From: an uncultured Bacteroidales bacterium
GTDB taxonomy: Bacteria > Bacteroidota > Bacteroidia > Bacteroidales > UBA11471
Length of the DNA stretch: 60,625 nucleotides
Direction: 5' to 3'
Assembly: GCA_947589325.1 (NCBI GenBank)
Contig: CANQAM010000011.1
Location: 1-60,625, forward strand
Part shown: positions 36,127 through 45,370 of the stretch, one piece after another
How the letters are laid out: each line of letters opens with the position of its first letter
Numbering within the stretch: position 1 is the first letter of the stretch
Made by a program: the position numbers and the translations under genes
Notes under the pieces: generated by a model
Told to the model about the DNA's origin: nothing
Database searches by the model: none
The model's input: the letters and a program-made list of their open reading frames with translations, nothing else

Positions 36127-36732
36127 ATGTTACTTCCTTATAAAACGGCAGGGTGCGTGGAAGCGGGCTGCGACGAAGCGGGGCGGGGCTGTCTCGCCGG
36201 CGCGGTGTATGCAGCAGCGGTGATACTGCCGTCCGATTTCCGCAACGAAGTGCTGAACGACTCGAAGCAGCTTACCGAGAAACAGCGCTACGACCTGCGC
36301 CCCATCATCGAAAAAGAGGCGGTGGCGTGGGCGGTGGGCATCGTCAGTCCGGAGGAGATAGACCGCATCAACATACTGAAAGCCTCTTTCCTCGCCATGC
36401 ACCGCGCTATCGACGCGCTCGCCGTGCGCCCCGAAGCGCTGCTCATCGACGGAAACCGCTTTACGCCATACGCCGGCATACCGCACAGCTGCGAGGTAAA
36501 AGGCGACGGACGCTTTCTCTCCATCGCCGCCGCATCAGTTCTTGCCAAGACGTACCGCGACGACTATATGCTGCGCCTGCACGAGGAGTATCCGCAATAC
36601 GGGTGGAACGAAAACAAGGGCTACCCCACCCGCGCCCACCGCGACGCCATACGGCAGTACGGGGCTACGCCCTACCACCGGCAGACGTTCCGCCTACTCG
36701 ACGATTCTCTTCAACTCTCTCTTTTCGATTGA
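36127..36732 (+). CDS. rnhB: Ribonuclease HII
   Basis: A 201-residue enzyme that nicks DNA at embedded ribonucleotides and cleaves RNA in RNA-DNA hybrids. The active site appears as [20 protein letters not shown] with D16 and E17. The later motif [20 protein letters not shown] and the C-terminal [20 protein letters not shown] are typical. It is a single gene with its own promoter and a strong terminator shared with the converging transporter gene. Confidence 0.97.
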   Translation: MLLPYKTAGCVEAGCDEAGRGCLAGAVYAAAVILPSDFRNEVLNDSKQLTEKQRYDLRPIIEKEAVAWAVGIVSPEEIDRINILKASFLAMHRAIDALAVRPEALLIDGNRFTPYAGIPHSCEVKGDGRFLSIAAASVLAKTYRDDYMLRLHEEYPQYGWNENKGYPTRAHRDAIRQYGATPYHRQTFRLLDDSLQLSLFD

Positions 36733-36747
36733 AAAAAGTCCATACGC

Positions 36748-36785
36748 AAAGAGGGCTGCCCACTCTTGTGTGGGCAGCCCTCTTT
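36748..36785. terminator. Bidirectional terminator between rnhB and the peptide transporter
   Basis: A 16-bp perfect stem, AAAGAGGGCTGCCCAC (36748-36763) with GTGGGCAGCCCTCTTT (36770-36785), has a 6-base loop TCTTGT and lies between converging genes. Confidence 0.85.
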
Positions 36786-36805
36786 ACATTATTATATAGG
36801 AACAA

Positions 36806-38470
36806 TTATTTCGTAGCCGATTCGAGTTTTTTCATAATCGAGAAGATAAAGAGTGCCGAGAGGAGGCAGAGCGATATGAGCAGCAGCCAAATGCCCCACA
36901 ACGGCAATTTATCCCAAAGAAGTCCGGGTATCGAAACGAGGTAGTTGCCGAATGCCACAGCGGCAAACCAACAGCCCATCATCGCGCCTTTGTATTTGGG
37001 AGGCGCCACTTTCGACACGAAAGAGATGCCCATCGGCGAGAGCAGAAGTTCGGCAAAGGTCAATACCAAATAGGTGGATATAAGCCAGTCGGGAGATACG
37101 AGAACATCGCTTCTCGTGCCGCCGAGTTCACTCGGCGAAGGCAATCCGAGCGAGCCTACGGTGAGGATAAGGAATCCGCAGGCAGCCACAAGCATACCGA
37201 GACCTATTTTGCGCGGTGCCGACGGCTCTTTGCCGCGACTTGCCAACGCGCCGAAAATCGCCAGCGATACCGGCGTCAATGCCACGACGAAGAAGGGATT
37301 GAACTGTTGGAAATCGGAGGGTTGAATCGTAACATCGGCAGGCATCATGTTGTAAAGTGCGACCACCCCGCCCCACAATGCCAGCGTAATGACACCCAAA
37401 ATCGTTTTGTTGCGTGCCGTTTTTGCCTGAAAAGCGCCGAAGAGCGTATATACGGAAACGGCGATAAGTACGAGATTCCAGATGTTGAAACCTATCCGCG
37501 TGAATCCTTGCGCAATGCTGGACGTGTAGTCGCGGGCGAAAATCGTCATCGTAGCGCCGTTTTGGTGGAACGACATCCAGAAGAATATCACGACAGCGAA
37601 CACCAACAGCAGGGCGGTGATGCGGCTTTTCGTCTGGGCTGGCGTGAGTTCCGGTTCTGCCGCGTGAGCGGCTTTTGCCTGCACGGAATTGACATCGGCG
37701 TGTTTGAACCACGAACGGCAGGAGTAATAAATAATCACCGACAAGACGAGCGATATGCAGGCTACAGCAAATCCGTAATTATAAGCCGTCGATAATTTCT
37801 CGATGTAGAGCTGGCTGAACGCCTCCAAGTCCAAACCGGAAGCGCCCGACATCTGTCCCGCCAGCGAAGCGAGTTTGTCGGTGTTTTCGACAGTAATCGT
37901 GTTGTCGAGATACTGGTGTGCCAGCGAAGGAATGTTGGCATCGTAGAAAAGTCCGCTTTTCGACAGGAAAGTGTTGGTTACATATTTCGCCATCGAGGGA
38001 GCGAACATGGCGCCGATGTTTATCGCCATGTAGAAAAGGCTGAAAGCCGAGTCGCGCAGGTGGCTGTATTCGGGCTTGTCGTAAAGGTTTCCGACCATCA
38101 CCTGCAAGTTGCCTTTGAACAGTCCGGTGCCGACGGCGATGAGCGCCAATGCGCCGAACATCGTTATTTTACCCATCATATCGACGCCGGTGGGTATTGC
38201 CAGACACAAATAGCCGACAAACATCACACCGATACCTAAGGTAACGCATTTTCCGTATCCGATTCTGTCGGCGAGAATACCGCCGAAAAGCGGCAGGAAA
38301 TAAACGGCAGCCAGAAATATCGAATAAATCTGCGTAGCGACAGCCGCACTGAATCCGAATTTGGCTTGGATAAACAGGAGGAATATCGCAAGCATCGTGT
38401 AGTAGCTGAAACGTTCACCGGTATTGGCGAGCGCCAAAGCATACAATCCTTTGGGTTGGTTTTTGAACAT
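36806..38470 (-). CDS. Proton-dependent oligopeptide transporter (POT family)
   Basis: A 554-residue inner-membrane transporter of the major facilitator superfamily with about 14 helices. The N-terminal signature ANTGERFSYYTMLAIFLLF matches the POT ExxERFxYY motif (proton coupling), followed by YFLPLFGGILADRIGYGKC. It would import di- and tripeptides with protons. It lies 23 bases after sufE and probably shares a transcript with sufE and the upstream M28 peptidase. A nutritional link between peptidase and transporter is plausible but inferred. Confidence 0.93.
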   Translation of the reverse strand: MFKNQPKGLYALALANTGERFSYYTMLAIFLLFIQAKFGFSAAVATQIYSIFLAAVYFLPLFGGILADRIGYGKCVTLGIGVMFVGYLCLAIPTGVDMMGKITMFGALALIAVGTGLFKGNLQVMVGNLYDKPEYSHLRDSAFSLFYMAINIGAMFAPSMAKYVTNTFLSKSGLFYDANIPSLAHQYLDNTITVENTDKLASLAGQMSGASGLDLEAFSQLYIEKLSTAYNYGFAVACISLVLSVIIYYSCRSWFKHADVNSVQAKAAHAAEPELTPAQTKSRITALLLVFAVVIFFWMSFHQNGATMTIFARDYTSSIAQGFTRIGFNIWNLVLIAVSVYTLFGAFQAKTARNKTILGVITLALWGGVVALYNMMPADVTIQPSDFQQFNPFFVVALTPVSLAIFGALASRGKEPSAPRKIGLGMLVAACGFLILTVGSLGLPSPSELGGTRSDVLVSPDWLISTYLVLTFAELLLSPMGISFVSKVAPPKYKGAMMGCWFAAVAFGNYLVSIPGLLWDKLPLWGIWLLLISLCLLSALFIFSIMKKLESATK

Positions 38471-38493
38471 GATCTTTTTTGTTTAGGTTCATA

Positions 38494-38934
38494 TTATGGT
38501 TTCGCATTGTTTTCTTCCTGCGCCTTGAACGCCATGGCATAGAGGCGCATCTGTTTCATCATGGCGCGCAGCCCGTTGGAACGGGTGGGCGAAAGGTGTT
38601 CGTTCAAACCTATCCGTTCCACGAAATAGAGGTCGGCATCGAGTATCTCCTGCGGCGTGTGCCCCGAAAGCACCTTGATGAGCAGGGAAACGATACCCTT
38701 TACGATTACGGCGTCGCTCTCCGCCCGATAGGTTATCGTGCCGTCCTGATAAGAGGCGTACAGCCACACCCGGCTTTGACACCCTTCTATCAGGTAGTTG
38801 TCTGTTTTGTACTGCTCGTCGAGCGGTTCGAGCGAGTTGCCCAGTTCTATCAGCAGGGCATATTTGTCCATCCAGTCGTCGAAGGCGGAAAACTCCTCCA
38901 CGATGTCGTCCTGTATTTGATTTATCGTAAGCAT
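38494..38934 (-). CDS. sufE: SufE family protein
   Basis: A 146-residue protein of the SufE/CsdE family, which takes sulfur from a cysteine desulfurase for iron-sulfur cluster assembly. The acceptor cysteine is C52 in LIEGCQSRVWL. The C-terminal HLSPTRSNGLRAMMKQM is also typical. It sits 3 bases after the M28 peptidase gene and is not next to other suf genes in this window. Confidence 0.95.
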   Translation of the reverse strand: MLTINQIQDDIVEEFSAFDDWMDKYALLIELGNSLEPLDEQYKTDNYLIEGCQSRVWLYASYQDGTITYRAESDAVIVKGIVSLLIKVLSGHTPQEILDADLYFVERIGLNEHLSPTRSNGLRAMMKQMRLYAMAFKAQEENNAKP

Positions 38935-38937
38935 ATT

Positions 38938-39933
38938 CTATTCATTATAAATAACATACAATACCGTCTGCCCGACGGCTTCAAGCGTTTTCTTATCGAT
39001 GTTTTCTATCGTATCGTCGAGCGTATGCCACTGCGGCACGAAACCGCCCTGTTCGGCATCGTAGGCGATGATGTCGATACTCGGCACCCGACGCCCCACA
39101 TACAAATGGTCATCGGTAACAAACGTGCCCCGTTCATTGACGAAGTAATCGCCATAGCCCAATTCGTGAGCAGCCGCCCACACCTTATCGACTACGGCAG
39201 GAGCCTGTTGCAGCGACACGCCTTCGCGCATGAAACGGCTGTTTTTGCTGCCGACCATATCGAGCAATATGCCGTAACGCGCCCGATAAGCGGGATTGTG
39301 GGGGTGGCGCGACCAATACTGCGAGCCGAGCGCCCATGAGTCGCCTCCCGCAAAGGAGTCGATGAAAGAGGGCATACCGTAATCTTCTGCGTCGAAGAGA
39401 ATAATATCCACGGCGATACGCGGCTCGGCAAGGTGCATCTGCCGTGCTATTTCGAGCAGCACGCCCACACCGCTGGCACCGTCATTAGCACCGTCGATGG
39501 GGGTGCGGTAGTTGCGTTCGTCGGCATCGTTGTCGGCATACGGGCGGCTGTCCCAATGGGCGAACAGCAGCACCCGTTCTTTCTTTTCGGGCGAAAAGGC
39601 GGCGATGATGTTTCGAATATCGAGCATCGTCCCGTCGTAGGCTTTTACACGCGCTTCCTGTACAATCACATCGCCGCCGTGCCGGCGCAGCTCCGATGCC
39701 AAGAAATCGGCAGCGGCACGATGTGCCGGCATGCCGGGTATGCGATAGCCGAAAGCGAGCTGCTTCTCGATATAGGCGTATGCCGAATCGGCATTGAAAG
39801 TCGGGACGGCAACCGTCGCAGCGGCAGACACCGGCACGGTTTCCGTCTTATTCCCCTTATGGTTACAGGAAAGGCAAGTAAACGCCATCGATAGACAGAG
39901 CAACAGTAAAAACGGAAAAGACCTATATGACAT
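38938..39933 (-). CDS. M28-family zinc peptidase / glutaminyl cyclase-like lipoprotein
   Basis: A 331-residue exported protein. Starting at ATG 39931-39933 (MSYRSFPFLLLLCL) puts a hydrophobic segment before a probable lipobox cysteine (C23). Zinc-site motifs of the M28 fold are visible: HWDSRPYADND (126-136), GANDGASG (148-155) and DAEDYG (181-186), plus DDHLYVGRRVPSIDIIAYD near the end. This subgroup includes bacterial glutaminyl-peptide cyclotransferases as well as aminopeptidases, and I cannot separate the two. A -7 box lies 22 bases upstream. It is first of the unit with sufE and the POT transporter. Confidence 0.88.
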   Translation of the reverse strand: MSYRSFPFLLLLCLSMAFTCLSCNHKGNKTETVPVSAAATVAVPTFNADSAYAYIEKQLAFGYRIPGMPAHRAAADFLASELRRHGGDVIVQEARVKAYDGTMLDIRNIIAAFSPEKKERVLLFAHWDSRPYADNDADERNYRTPIDGANDGASGVGVLLEIARQMHLAEPRIAVDIILFDAEDYGMPSFIDSFAGGDSWALGSQYWSRHPHNPAYRARYGILLDMVGSKNSRFMREGVSLQQAPAVVDKVWAAAHELGYGDYFVNERGTFVTDDHLYVGRRVPSIDIIAYDAEQGGFVPQWHTLDDTIENIDKKTLEAVGQTVLYVIYNE

Positions 39934-39955
39934 TATAATATTATCGTTTGACACT

Positions 39956-39963
39956 CAAAGGTA
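39956..39963 (-). promoter_or_regulatory. -7 box before the M28 peptidase gene
   Basis: Minus-strand TACCTTTG, 22 bases before the ATG at 39933. It supports that start over an upstream ATG at 39954. No clear -33 element. Confidence 0.5.
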
Positions 39964-40011
39964 AAAGAAATTCGGGAAATACGCCTCTTCTCTTTTTATT
40001 ATTTACACTTT

Positions 40012-41796
40012 TTAAGGTTGCATTTCGGCGGCAGCCTGCACCTGACGCATGACGCGCAAGAAGTTTCCGCCCCAGATTTTTTCCAGCATTTCCGGCGTAT
40101 AACCTTTGTGCAAGAGGGCTTTGGTGATGTTTATCAGCTCATCGGCAGCGTCGCAGCCGGGTATGCCGCCTCCGCCGTCGAAATCGGAACCGATACCCAC
40201 ATAATCGACACCGACCAAACGCACGACATGGTCGATATGCGCCACGATATCGGAGAGCGCAGCGTCTCCCCCCTTCTTCAAGAAATACTCATACAGGCAT
40301 ATCTGCACGACGCCGCCCTTGCCGGCAAGCGCACGTATCTGGTCGTCGGTGAGGTTGCGCGGGTGGTCGCACAACGCCCGACACGACGAGTGGGTCGATA
40401 CAATCGGCGTGCGGCTCGCCTCCAACACATCGTAAAAACTCTTTTCCGAAGCGTGCGCCAAGTCAATCATCATGCCGACCCTATTCATTTCGCGCACGAC
40501 TGCACGGCCGAAATCGCTCAGGCCGTCGTGTTCCGACGCACCTTTCGCCGAGTCGCATATATCGTTGTCGCCGTTATGGCACAAGGTCATGTACACCACC
40601 CCCATGCGGCGGTAGCGCTCGACATTCGCCAAATCGCGCCCGACGGCATAACCGTTTTCTATTCCCATGAAAATTGCTTTCTTGCCGATGTGCTTCAAGC
40701 GCACGGCATCGTCGGGAGTAAACGCCTGTTCCACACGGTCGGCATGGCAAGCGATTTGCCGGCGCAGTTCGTCGAGAATGGCATCGGCTTGCGCCGTGGC
40801 TGCCGCCAGTCCGGCGGCGTCGCGCTCCTTCTGCGGAATATAGGCAACCATACACACGGCATCGAGCCTGCCCGTCTCCATTTTCGGTAAATCTACTTTC
40901 AAGCGGGAATCTCTCGTACCGATATCTATCTTTTCGGGGAAAAACATCGGGGTGTCGCAATGCGAGTCGAACGTGAGGCGAGAAGCGTGAAAATCGGCGG
41001 CGGCGCGATAGAGGCGCGCCTCATCGACCAAATGCGTAAAAAGCGGCAGCTGGGTATCGTCGCCACCGGCCAAAAGCTGTTCGGGGTGCCACTGCACGCC
41101 GTAAACGGGATAGCAGTCGCTCTCCACCGCCTCGACGATTCCGTCGGGAGCGTATGCCGTCGCCCGCAGCGAGGGGGCAACCGCCTGCACCGCCTGATGA
41201 TGCAGCGAATTGACGGACAACGACGTAGTATGCAACAGACGCGCCACGAGCGAATCCTGCGTCAAGGCGACTTCGTGCGACGGCTTGCGCTTGTCTTCGG
41301 TCTGCGAATGCGCCAAAGGCGTGCCGTCGTACTCCGACGGAATATCCAGAAAGAGCGTTCCGCCCAGTGCCAGATTGACAAGCTGGTGTCCGCGACAGAT
41401 GCCGAACACGGGCATCTGCCGCTGCAATGCCCGACGCAGCAGCGAAAATTCGGAAATATCGCGCTGCGCATCTACTGCGTCCGCCAACGGGGAGACAGAC
41501 GCCAGCACCGCGTCCGAAAAATCGCCGCCGCCCGTAAGCAGCAACCCGTCGATACGTTCCAGCGTCGCGTCGAGCTGCACCGCATCGGTGCATAAGGGCA
41601 GCAAAAGTGCCGCACCGCCGGCACGCTGCACCGCCTCCACATAAGGGTCGGCTATGCACGTAAGCGACTCCTCGGCACGATGGTTCGTCGTAATGCCGAT
41701 TACCGGCACGCGGGCAGCAGACGGGGCGGCATCATCGAGCTTATTATACAGCGACGCCAGCGACGGAGAAATTTCATTATCGGAAAAGAGAGCCAT
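40012..41796 (-). CDS. Fusion of a class I glutamine amidotransferase-like hydrolase and an M19 dipeptidase
   Basis: A 594-residue two-domain protein. Residues 30-255 resemble gamma-glutamyl-gamma-aminobutyrate hydrolases (peptidase C26), with the nucleophile C134 in FGICRGHQL and the H237/E239 pair in VQWHPEQ. Residues 274-590 are an M19 membrane-dipeptidase-type domain, with zinc ligands H279 and D281 in LTFDSHCDTPMFF, IENGYAVG, IDLAHASEKSF, VSTHSSCRAL and YVGIGSDFDGGGG. Both active sites look intact. No signal peptide is evident, so it is probably cytoplasmic. One enzyme could free gamma-glutamyl groups while the other splits dipeptides, but the substrate is unknown. Confidence 0.9.
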   Translation of the reverse strand: MALFSDNEISPSLASLYNKLDDAAPSAARVPVIGITTNHRAEESLTCIADPYVEAVQRAGGAALLLPLCTDAVQLDATLERIDGLLLTGGGDFSDAVLASVSPLADAVDAQRDISEFSLLRRALQRQMPVFGICRGHQLVNLALGGTLFLDIPSEYDGTPLAHSQTEDKRKPSHEVALTQDSLVARLLHTTSLSVNSLHHQAVQAVAPSLRATAYAPDGIVEAVESDCYPVYGVQWHPEQLLAGGDDTQLPLFTHLVDEARLYRAAADFHASRLTFDSHCDTPMFFPEKIDIGTRDSRLKVDLPKMETGRLDAVCMVAYIPQKERDAAGLAAATAQADAILDELRRQIACHADRVEQAFTPDDAVRLKHIGKKAIFMGIENGYAVGRDLANVERYRRMGVVYMTLCHNGDNDICDSAKGASEHDGLSDFGRAVVREMNRVGMMIDLAHASEKSFYDVLEASRTPIVSTHSSCRALCDHPRNLTDDQIRALAGKGGVVQICLYEYFLKKGGDAALSDIVAHIDHVVRLVGVDYVGIGSDFDGGGGIPGCDAADELINITKALLHKGYTPEMLEKIWGGNFLRVMRQVQAAAEMQP

Positions 41797-41826
41797 ACAT
41801 CTATCTTTTTAGGGTGGTATCGAAAC

Positions 41827-41859
41827 GACACGGGACAGCCGTTGCGGCTGTCCCGTGTC
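41827..41859. repeat. Perfect 15-bp inverted repeat between asd and the fusion gene
   Basis: GACACGGGACAGCCG (41827-41841) and CGGCTGTCCCGTGTC (41845-41859) have a 3-base loop TTG. It lies 22 bases after the asd stop and is probably the asd terminator, although no T-run follows on the minus strand. Confidence 0.6.
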
Positions 41860-41881
41860 TATAAATCATTTTATGTCGATA

Positions 41882-42889
41882 TTAAAGCGCATTTTCACGA
41901 ATCAGGTATTCGGCAATCTGCACGGCATTGAGCGCCGCACCTTTTTTTATCTGGTCGCTGACCGCCCAGAAGGCAAGCCCGTTCGGGTTTGCCAAATCTT
42001 TCCGGATACGCCCCACATACACGGGGTCTTTTCCGGCAATGTCGAGCGGCATGGGATAGACGCGCTTTTCGGGGTCGTCCATCAGCACTACGCCGTCGGC
42101 ATGAGCAAAAGCCTCGCGGGCTTCGTCCACCGACACGGGGCGTTCGGTTTCCAGCCATATCGATTCGGAATGGGCGCGCATCACGGGCACGCGCACGCAA
42201 GTAGCGCTTACTTTCACGTCGGAGTGCATGATTTTGCGTGTTTCGTTGTACATCTTCATCTCCTCTTTGGTATAAAGGTTGTCGGTGAAGACATCGACCT
42301 GCGGTATCACATTGTATGCCAACTGATAAAAGAATTTATTGACAGTGGGGTTCTTACCCTCTATCAACTCCTCGTACTGGTGAACCAGCTCCGCCATGGC
42401 TGCGGCACCGGCACCGCTGGCTGCCTGATAGGTCGAAACATGCACCGAGCGGATATGCGAAATATTTTCGATTGCCTGCAAAGCGACCACCATCTGTATG
42501 GTCGTACAGTTGGGGTTGGCGATGACGCTGCGCGGACGCACTTTGGCGTCGGGAGCGTTCACTTCGGGAACGACCAAAGGCACGTCCTCGTCCATACGGA
42601 ATGCGCTCGAATTGTCAATCATCACCGCGCCATATTTGGTAATCGTCTTTTCAAACTCTTTCGAGGTACCGGCTCCCGCCGAAGTAAAAGCGATATCCAC
42701 GCCTTTGAAATCGTCGTTGTGCTGCAACTCTTTCACCACGATTTCTTTTCCCCGAAAAGCATACGATGTTCCGGCGCTGCGGGACGAACCGAACAACAAC
42801 AATTCATCGACCGGAAAATTCCGTTCGGCAAGCACCCGCAGGAACTCCTGCCCTACGGCACCGCTTGCTCCGACAATAGCAACTTTCAT
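41882..42889 (-). CDS. asd: Aspartate-semialdehyde dehydrogenase
   Basis: A 335-residue NADPH-dependent enzyme reducing aspartyl phosphate to aspartate semialdehyde, the branch point to lysine/diaminopimelate, threonine and methionine. The nucleotide-binding [18 protein letters not shown] opens the protein. The catalytic cysteine is C128 in [12 protein letters not shown]. The SSRSAG loop (35-40) is also present. Its leader contains a 7-bp GC-rich hairpin. It appears to be a single gene. Confidence 0.97.
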   Translation of the reverse strand: MKVAIVGASGAVGQEFLRVLAERNFPVDELLLFGSSRSAGTSYAFRGKEIVVKELQHNDDFKGVDIAFTSAGAGTSKEFEKTITKYGAVMIDNSSAFRMDEDVPLVVPEVNAPDAKVRPRSVIANPNCTTIQMVVALQAIENISHIRSVHVSTYQAASGAGAAAMAELVHQYEELIEGKNPTVNKFFYQLAYNVIPQVDVFTDNLYTKEEMKMYNETRKIMHSDVKVSATCVRVPVMRAHSESIWLETERPVSVDEAREAFAHADGVVLMDDPEKRVYPMPLDIAGKDPVYVGRIRKDLANPNGLAFWAVSDQIKKGAALNAVQIAEYLIRENAL

Positions 42890-42919
42890 ATTTTTATCCT
42901 TTTATTTTTTCCGAATAAT

Positions 42920-42958
42920 GCCGACCTTGCCGGTCGGCACAAAGATTTGGCAAAATTA
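42920..42958 (-). promoter_or_regulatory. -7 box and leader hairpin of asd
   Basis: Minus-strand TAATTTTG (42958-42951) is a -7 box, 61 bases before the ATG. In the leader, GCCGACC and GGTCGGC (42920-42926, 42932-42938) form a 7-bp stem with a 5-base loop. Confidence 0.45.
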
Positions 42959-43062
42959 GCGCTTTTTCATTGATTCTTCGCACAAAAATCAAGATATTTA
43001 TCGGAAAGTGTGTTTTTCTGTACGATTTTTCATTTATCCGGCAAATATATCCGCATTTTTCG

Positions 43063-43070
43063 TATCTTTG
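43063..43070 (+). promoter_or_regulatory. -7 box before the antiporter gene
   Basis: TATCTTTG matches TAnnTTTG, 28 bases before the ATG at 43099. It supports this start over upstream in-frame codons. Confidence 0.5.
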
Positions 43071-43098
43071 TAAAGATATTTATAAAGAGCAGTTTGTT

Positions 43099-45270
43099 AT
43101 GGATTTCAGCCGATTCATGCCGACACTTCCTTTCAGCGACCCGGTACTGATATTTTTTATCGTACTGACAATCATACTGTTCGCCCCGCTTTTGCTCAAC
43201 AGACTGCGGATACCGCACATCATCGGCATGATTCTCGCCGGCATGATTTTCGGACCGCACGGTCTGAATTTTCTCGCCCACGACAGCAGCTTCACGATTT
43301 TCGGGAACGTGGGACTTCTCTACCTGATGTTCCTCGTGGGGCTTGAAATGAATATCCACGACTTCCGCAAAATAAAATCGCGGGGTATCGCTTTCGGTAC
43401 GTACACTTTTCTGCTGCCCATGATACTCGGCACGCTGTCGAGCTACTACCTGTTGCGGCTCGACCTGCCGACTTCGATACTGCTGGCAAGTATGTACGCC
43501 TCGCACACGCTGGTGGCTTATCCCATCGTGCTGCGCTACGGCGTGGGCAAACAGCCCGCCGTTACCATTACCATTGCCGGCACCGTGATTACGGTGTTGG
43601 GGGCGCTGCTCATTCTGGCAATCATCGTGGGCAAACAGACGGGCGTCATAAACGAATGGTTCTGGCTGCGCCTCACACTCGGCATCGCGATTTACTGCAC
43701 CTTTATTTTATACGCTTTTCCACGACTTGCCCGCTGGTTCTTCAAAAAATACAGCGACAGCGTATCGCAATACATTTTCGTGCTGGCGCTGGTGTTCTCC
43801 GCTTCGTTCCTTGCCAAGCCGGCAGGGCTCGAACCTATCATCGGTGCGTTCTTCGCCGGTATCGTGCTCAACCGCTTCATACCGTCGGTATCGCCGTTGA
43901 TGAATCGCATCGAGTTCGTGGGCAATGCGCTTTTCATACCCTATTTCCTCATCGGCGTGGGAATGCTCATCGACCTGTCCGTCATCTTTTCCGGCTGGAA
44001 AGCGCTCTTCGTCGCCCTCGTCATGTCGGGTGTCGCCACGCTCTCGAAATGGCTCGCCGCGTGGGTTACGCAAAAACATTTCGGGCTGACGAAAACCGAC
44101 CGCACCATGATTTTCGGATTGAGCAACGGACAAGCGGCCGCCACGCTGGCTGCCGTACTTATCGGCTACAATCTCGGACTTTTCGACGAAAACATTCTCA
44201 ACGGCACGATTATCATGATTCTGGTAACCTGTACTATCAGCTCGTTCGCCACCGAACGTGCAGCGCAGAAAATGGTAACGCTCCGTTCCGTCGAAGAAAA
44301 TGAAAAGGAGCTTTCCGCTTCGCACGATGCCCGTATTCTCATACCGGTGGCAAACCCCGACACGCTCGAAAACCTCATCAATTTCGCCATACTCTCCAAA
44401 GGGGTACACCGGCAAAACCCGTTGTATGCCCTGCACGTCATCGACGACAACAAAGAAACAAAACACGCCAATGCCGCCGGCATACAACTTCTCGAACAAG
44501 CAGAGAGAACGGCGGCGGCATCGGACATCAAGGTGAAAGGCATTTCGCGATACGACATCAACATCGCCAGCGGCATTATCCACACGATTAAGGAACAAAA
44601 TATTTCGGAGGTCGTACTCGGTCTGCATCACAAAAGTAACATCGTAGACAGCTTCTTCGGCTCCAAAGTCGAAGACCTGCTCAAAAACACCAACAAAATG
44701 GTTTCTATCGCGAAGTGCATCACTCCTATCAACATGATAACCCGCATCGTCGTCGCCGTGCCGGAAAAGGCGCAATACGAAAGCGGCTTCACCAAATGGA
44801 TAGACCGCATCGCCAACATGGGGCGGCAGATAGGCTGCCGCGTCATTTTCTACGCTCACCCCGATACCATGGTGCAGCTGCAAGCCATACTGCGGCAGCG
44901 GAAAGACAACCTGCGCAGCGAATTCGAGCGGCTCGACAGTTGGGAAGAAATACTCACCCTTACGGGCGTCATTCTGCAAGACGACTTGTTCGTCATCGTA
45001 AGCGCGCGCCGCACGTCGCTCTCTTATAACAGCGAATTCGAGAAACTGCCGCTGCAACTCTCCCGCTACTTCGCCGACAACAATTTCGTCGTGCTTTTCC
45101 CCGAACAGTTCGGCGATGCTCCCGAGCTGCCCACGTTCACCTCCGACCCGCTGGCTATCAACGTACAGCGCAACTATACGCAGTTTACGACCTTGCGCGA
45201 CTTCTTCGACAAGCTGACCCGCCGCCACAAACTCTGGAACCACCGCCGCCAGAAAATAAAGAAAGAATAG
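43099..45270 (+). CDS. CPA2-family cation/proton antiporter with C-terminal Usp-like domains
   Basis: A 723-residue inner-membrane protein. About 12 helices occupy residues 15-385 (LLLNRLRIPHIIGMILAGMI, LMFLVGLEMNIHDFRKIKSR, GLEPIIGAFFAGIVLNRFIP), the fold of KefB/NapA-type sodium- or potassium-proton antiporters. The C-terminal about 300 residues (from DARILIPVANPDTLENLI) look like one or two universal-stress-protein-type domains and not TrkA-N, so control by a nucleotide ligand is possible. The ion is not readable from sequence. It is a single gene with a -7 box upstream. Confidence 0.88.
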   Translation: MDFSRFMPTLPFSDPVLIFFIVLTIILFAPLLLNRLRIPHIIGMILAGMIFGPHGLNFLAHDSSFTIFGNVGLLYLMFLVGLEMNIHDFRKIKSRGIAFGTYTFLLPMILGTLSSYYLLRLDLPTSILLASMYASHTLVAYPIVLRYGVGKQPAVTITIAGTVITVLGALLILAIIVGKQTGVINEWFWLRLTLGIAIYCTFILYAFPRLARWFFKKYSDSVSQYIFVLALVFSASFLAKPAGLEPIIGAFFAGIVLNRFIPSVSPLMNRIEFVGNALFIPYFLIGVGMLIDLSVIFSGWKALFVALVMSGVATLSKWLAAWVTQKHFGLTKTDRTMIFGLSNGQAAATLAAVLIGYNLGLFDENILNGTIIMILVTCTISSFATERAAQKMVTLRSVEENEKELSASHDARILIPVANPDTLENLINFAILSKGVHRQNPLYALHVIDDNKETKHANAAGIQLLEQAERTAAASDIKVKGISRYDINIASGIIHTIKEQNISEVVLGLHHKSNIVDSFFGSKVEDLLKNTNKMVSIAKCITPINMITRIVVAVPEKAQYESGFTKWIDRIANMGRQIGCRVIFYAHPDTMVQLQAILRQRKDNLRSEFERLDSWEEILTLTGVILQDDLFVIVSARRTSLSYNSEFEKLPLQLSRYFADNNFVVLFPEQFGDAPELPTFTSDPLAINVQRNYTQFTTLRDFFDKLTRRHKLWNHRRQKIKKE

Positions 45271-45335
45271 CCCGCCGGTCGGCAGCACAAAGCATATCGA
45301 ATTTCATACTTTTTCATACAAGCCGATATTTTTGT

Positions 45336-45343
45336 TACCTTTG
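45336..45343 (+). promoter_or_regulatory. -7 box of nfnA-nfnB
   Basis: TACCTTTG, 27 bases before the nfnA ATG at 45371. No clear -33 element at normal distance. Confidence 0.5.
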
Positions 45344-45370
45344 TCCGTCGAAACACAACAGACACACAAT

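Noticed and set aside
43708-45288. A 526-codon minus-strand frame opposite the antiporter
   Set aside because: The plus-strand antiporter has clear membrane helices and a promoter; the opposite frame does not resemble any protein.
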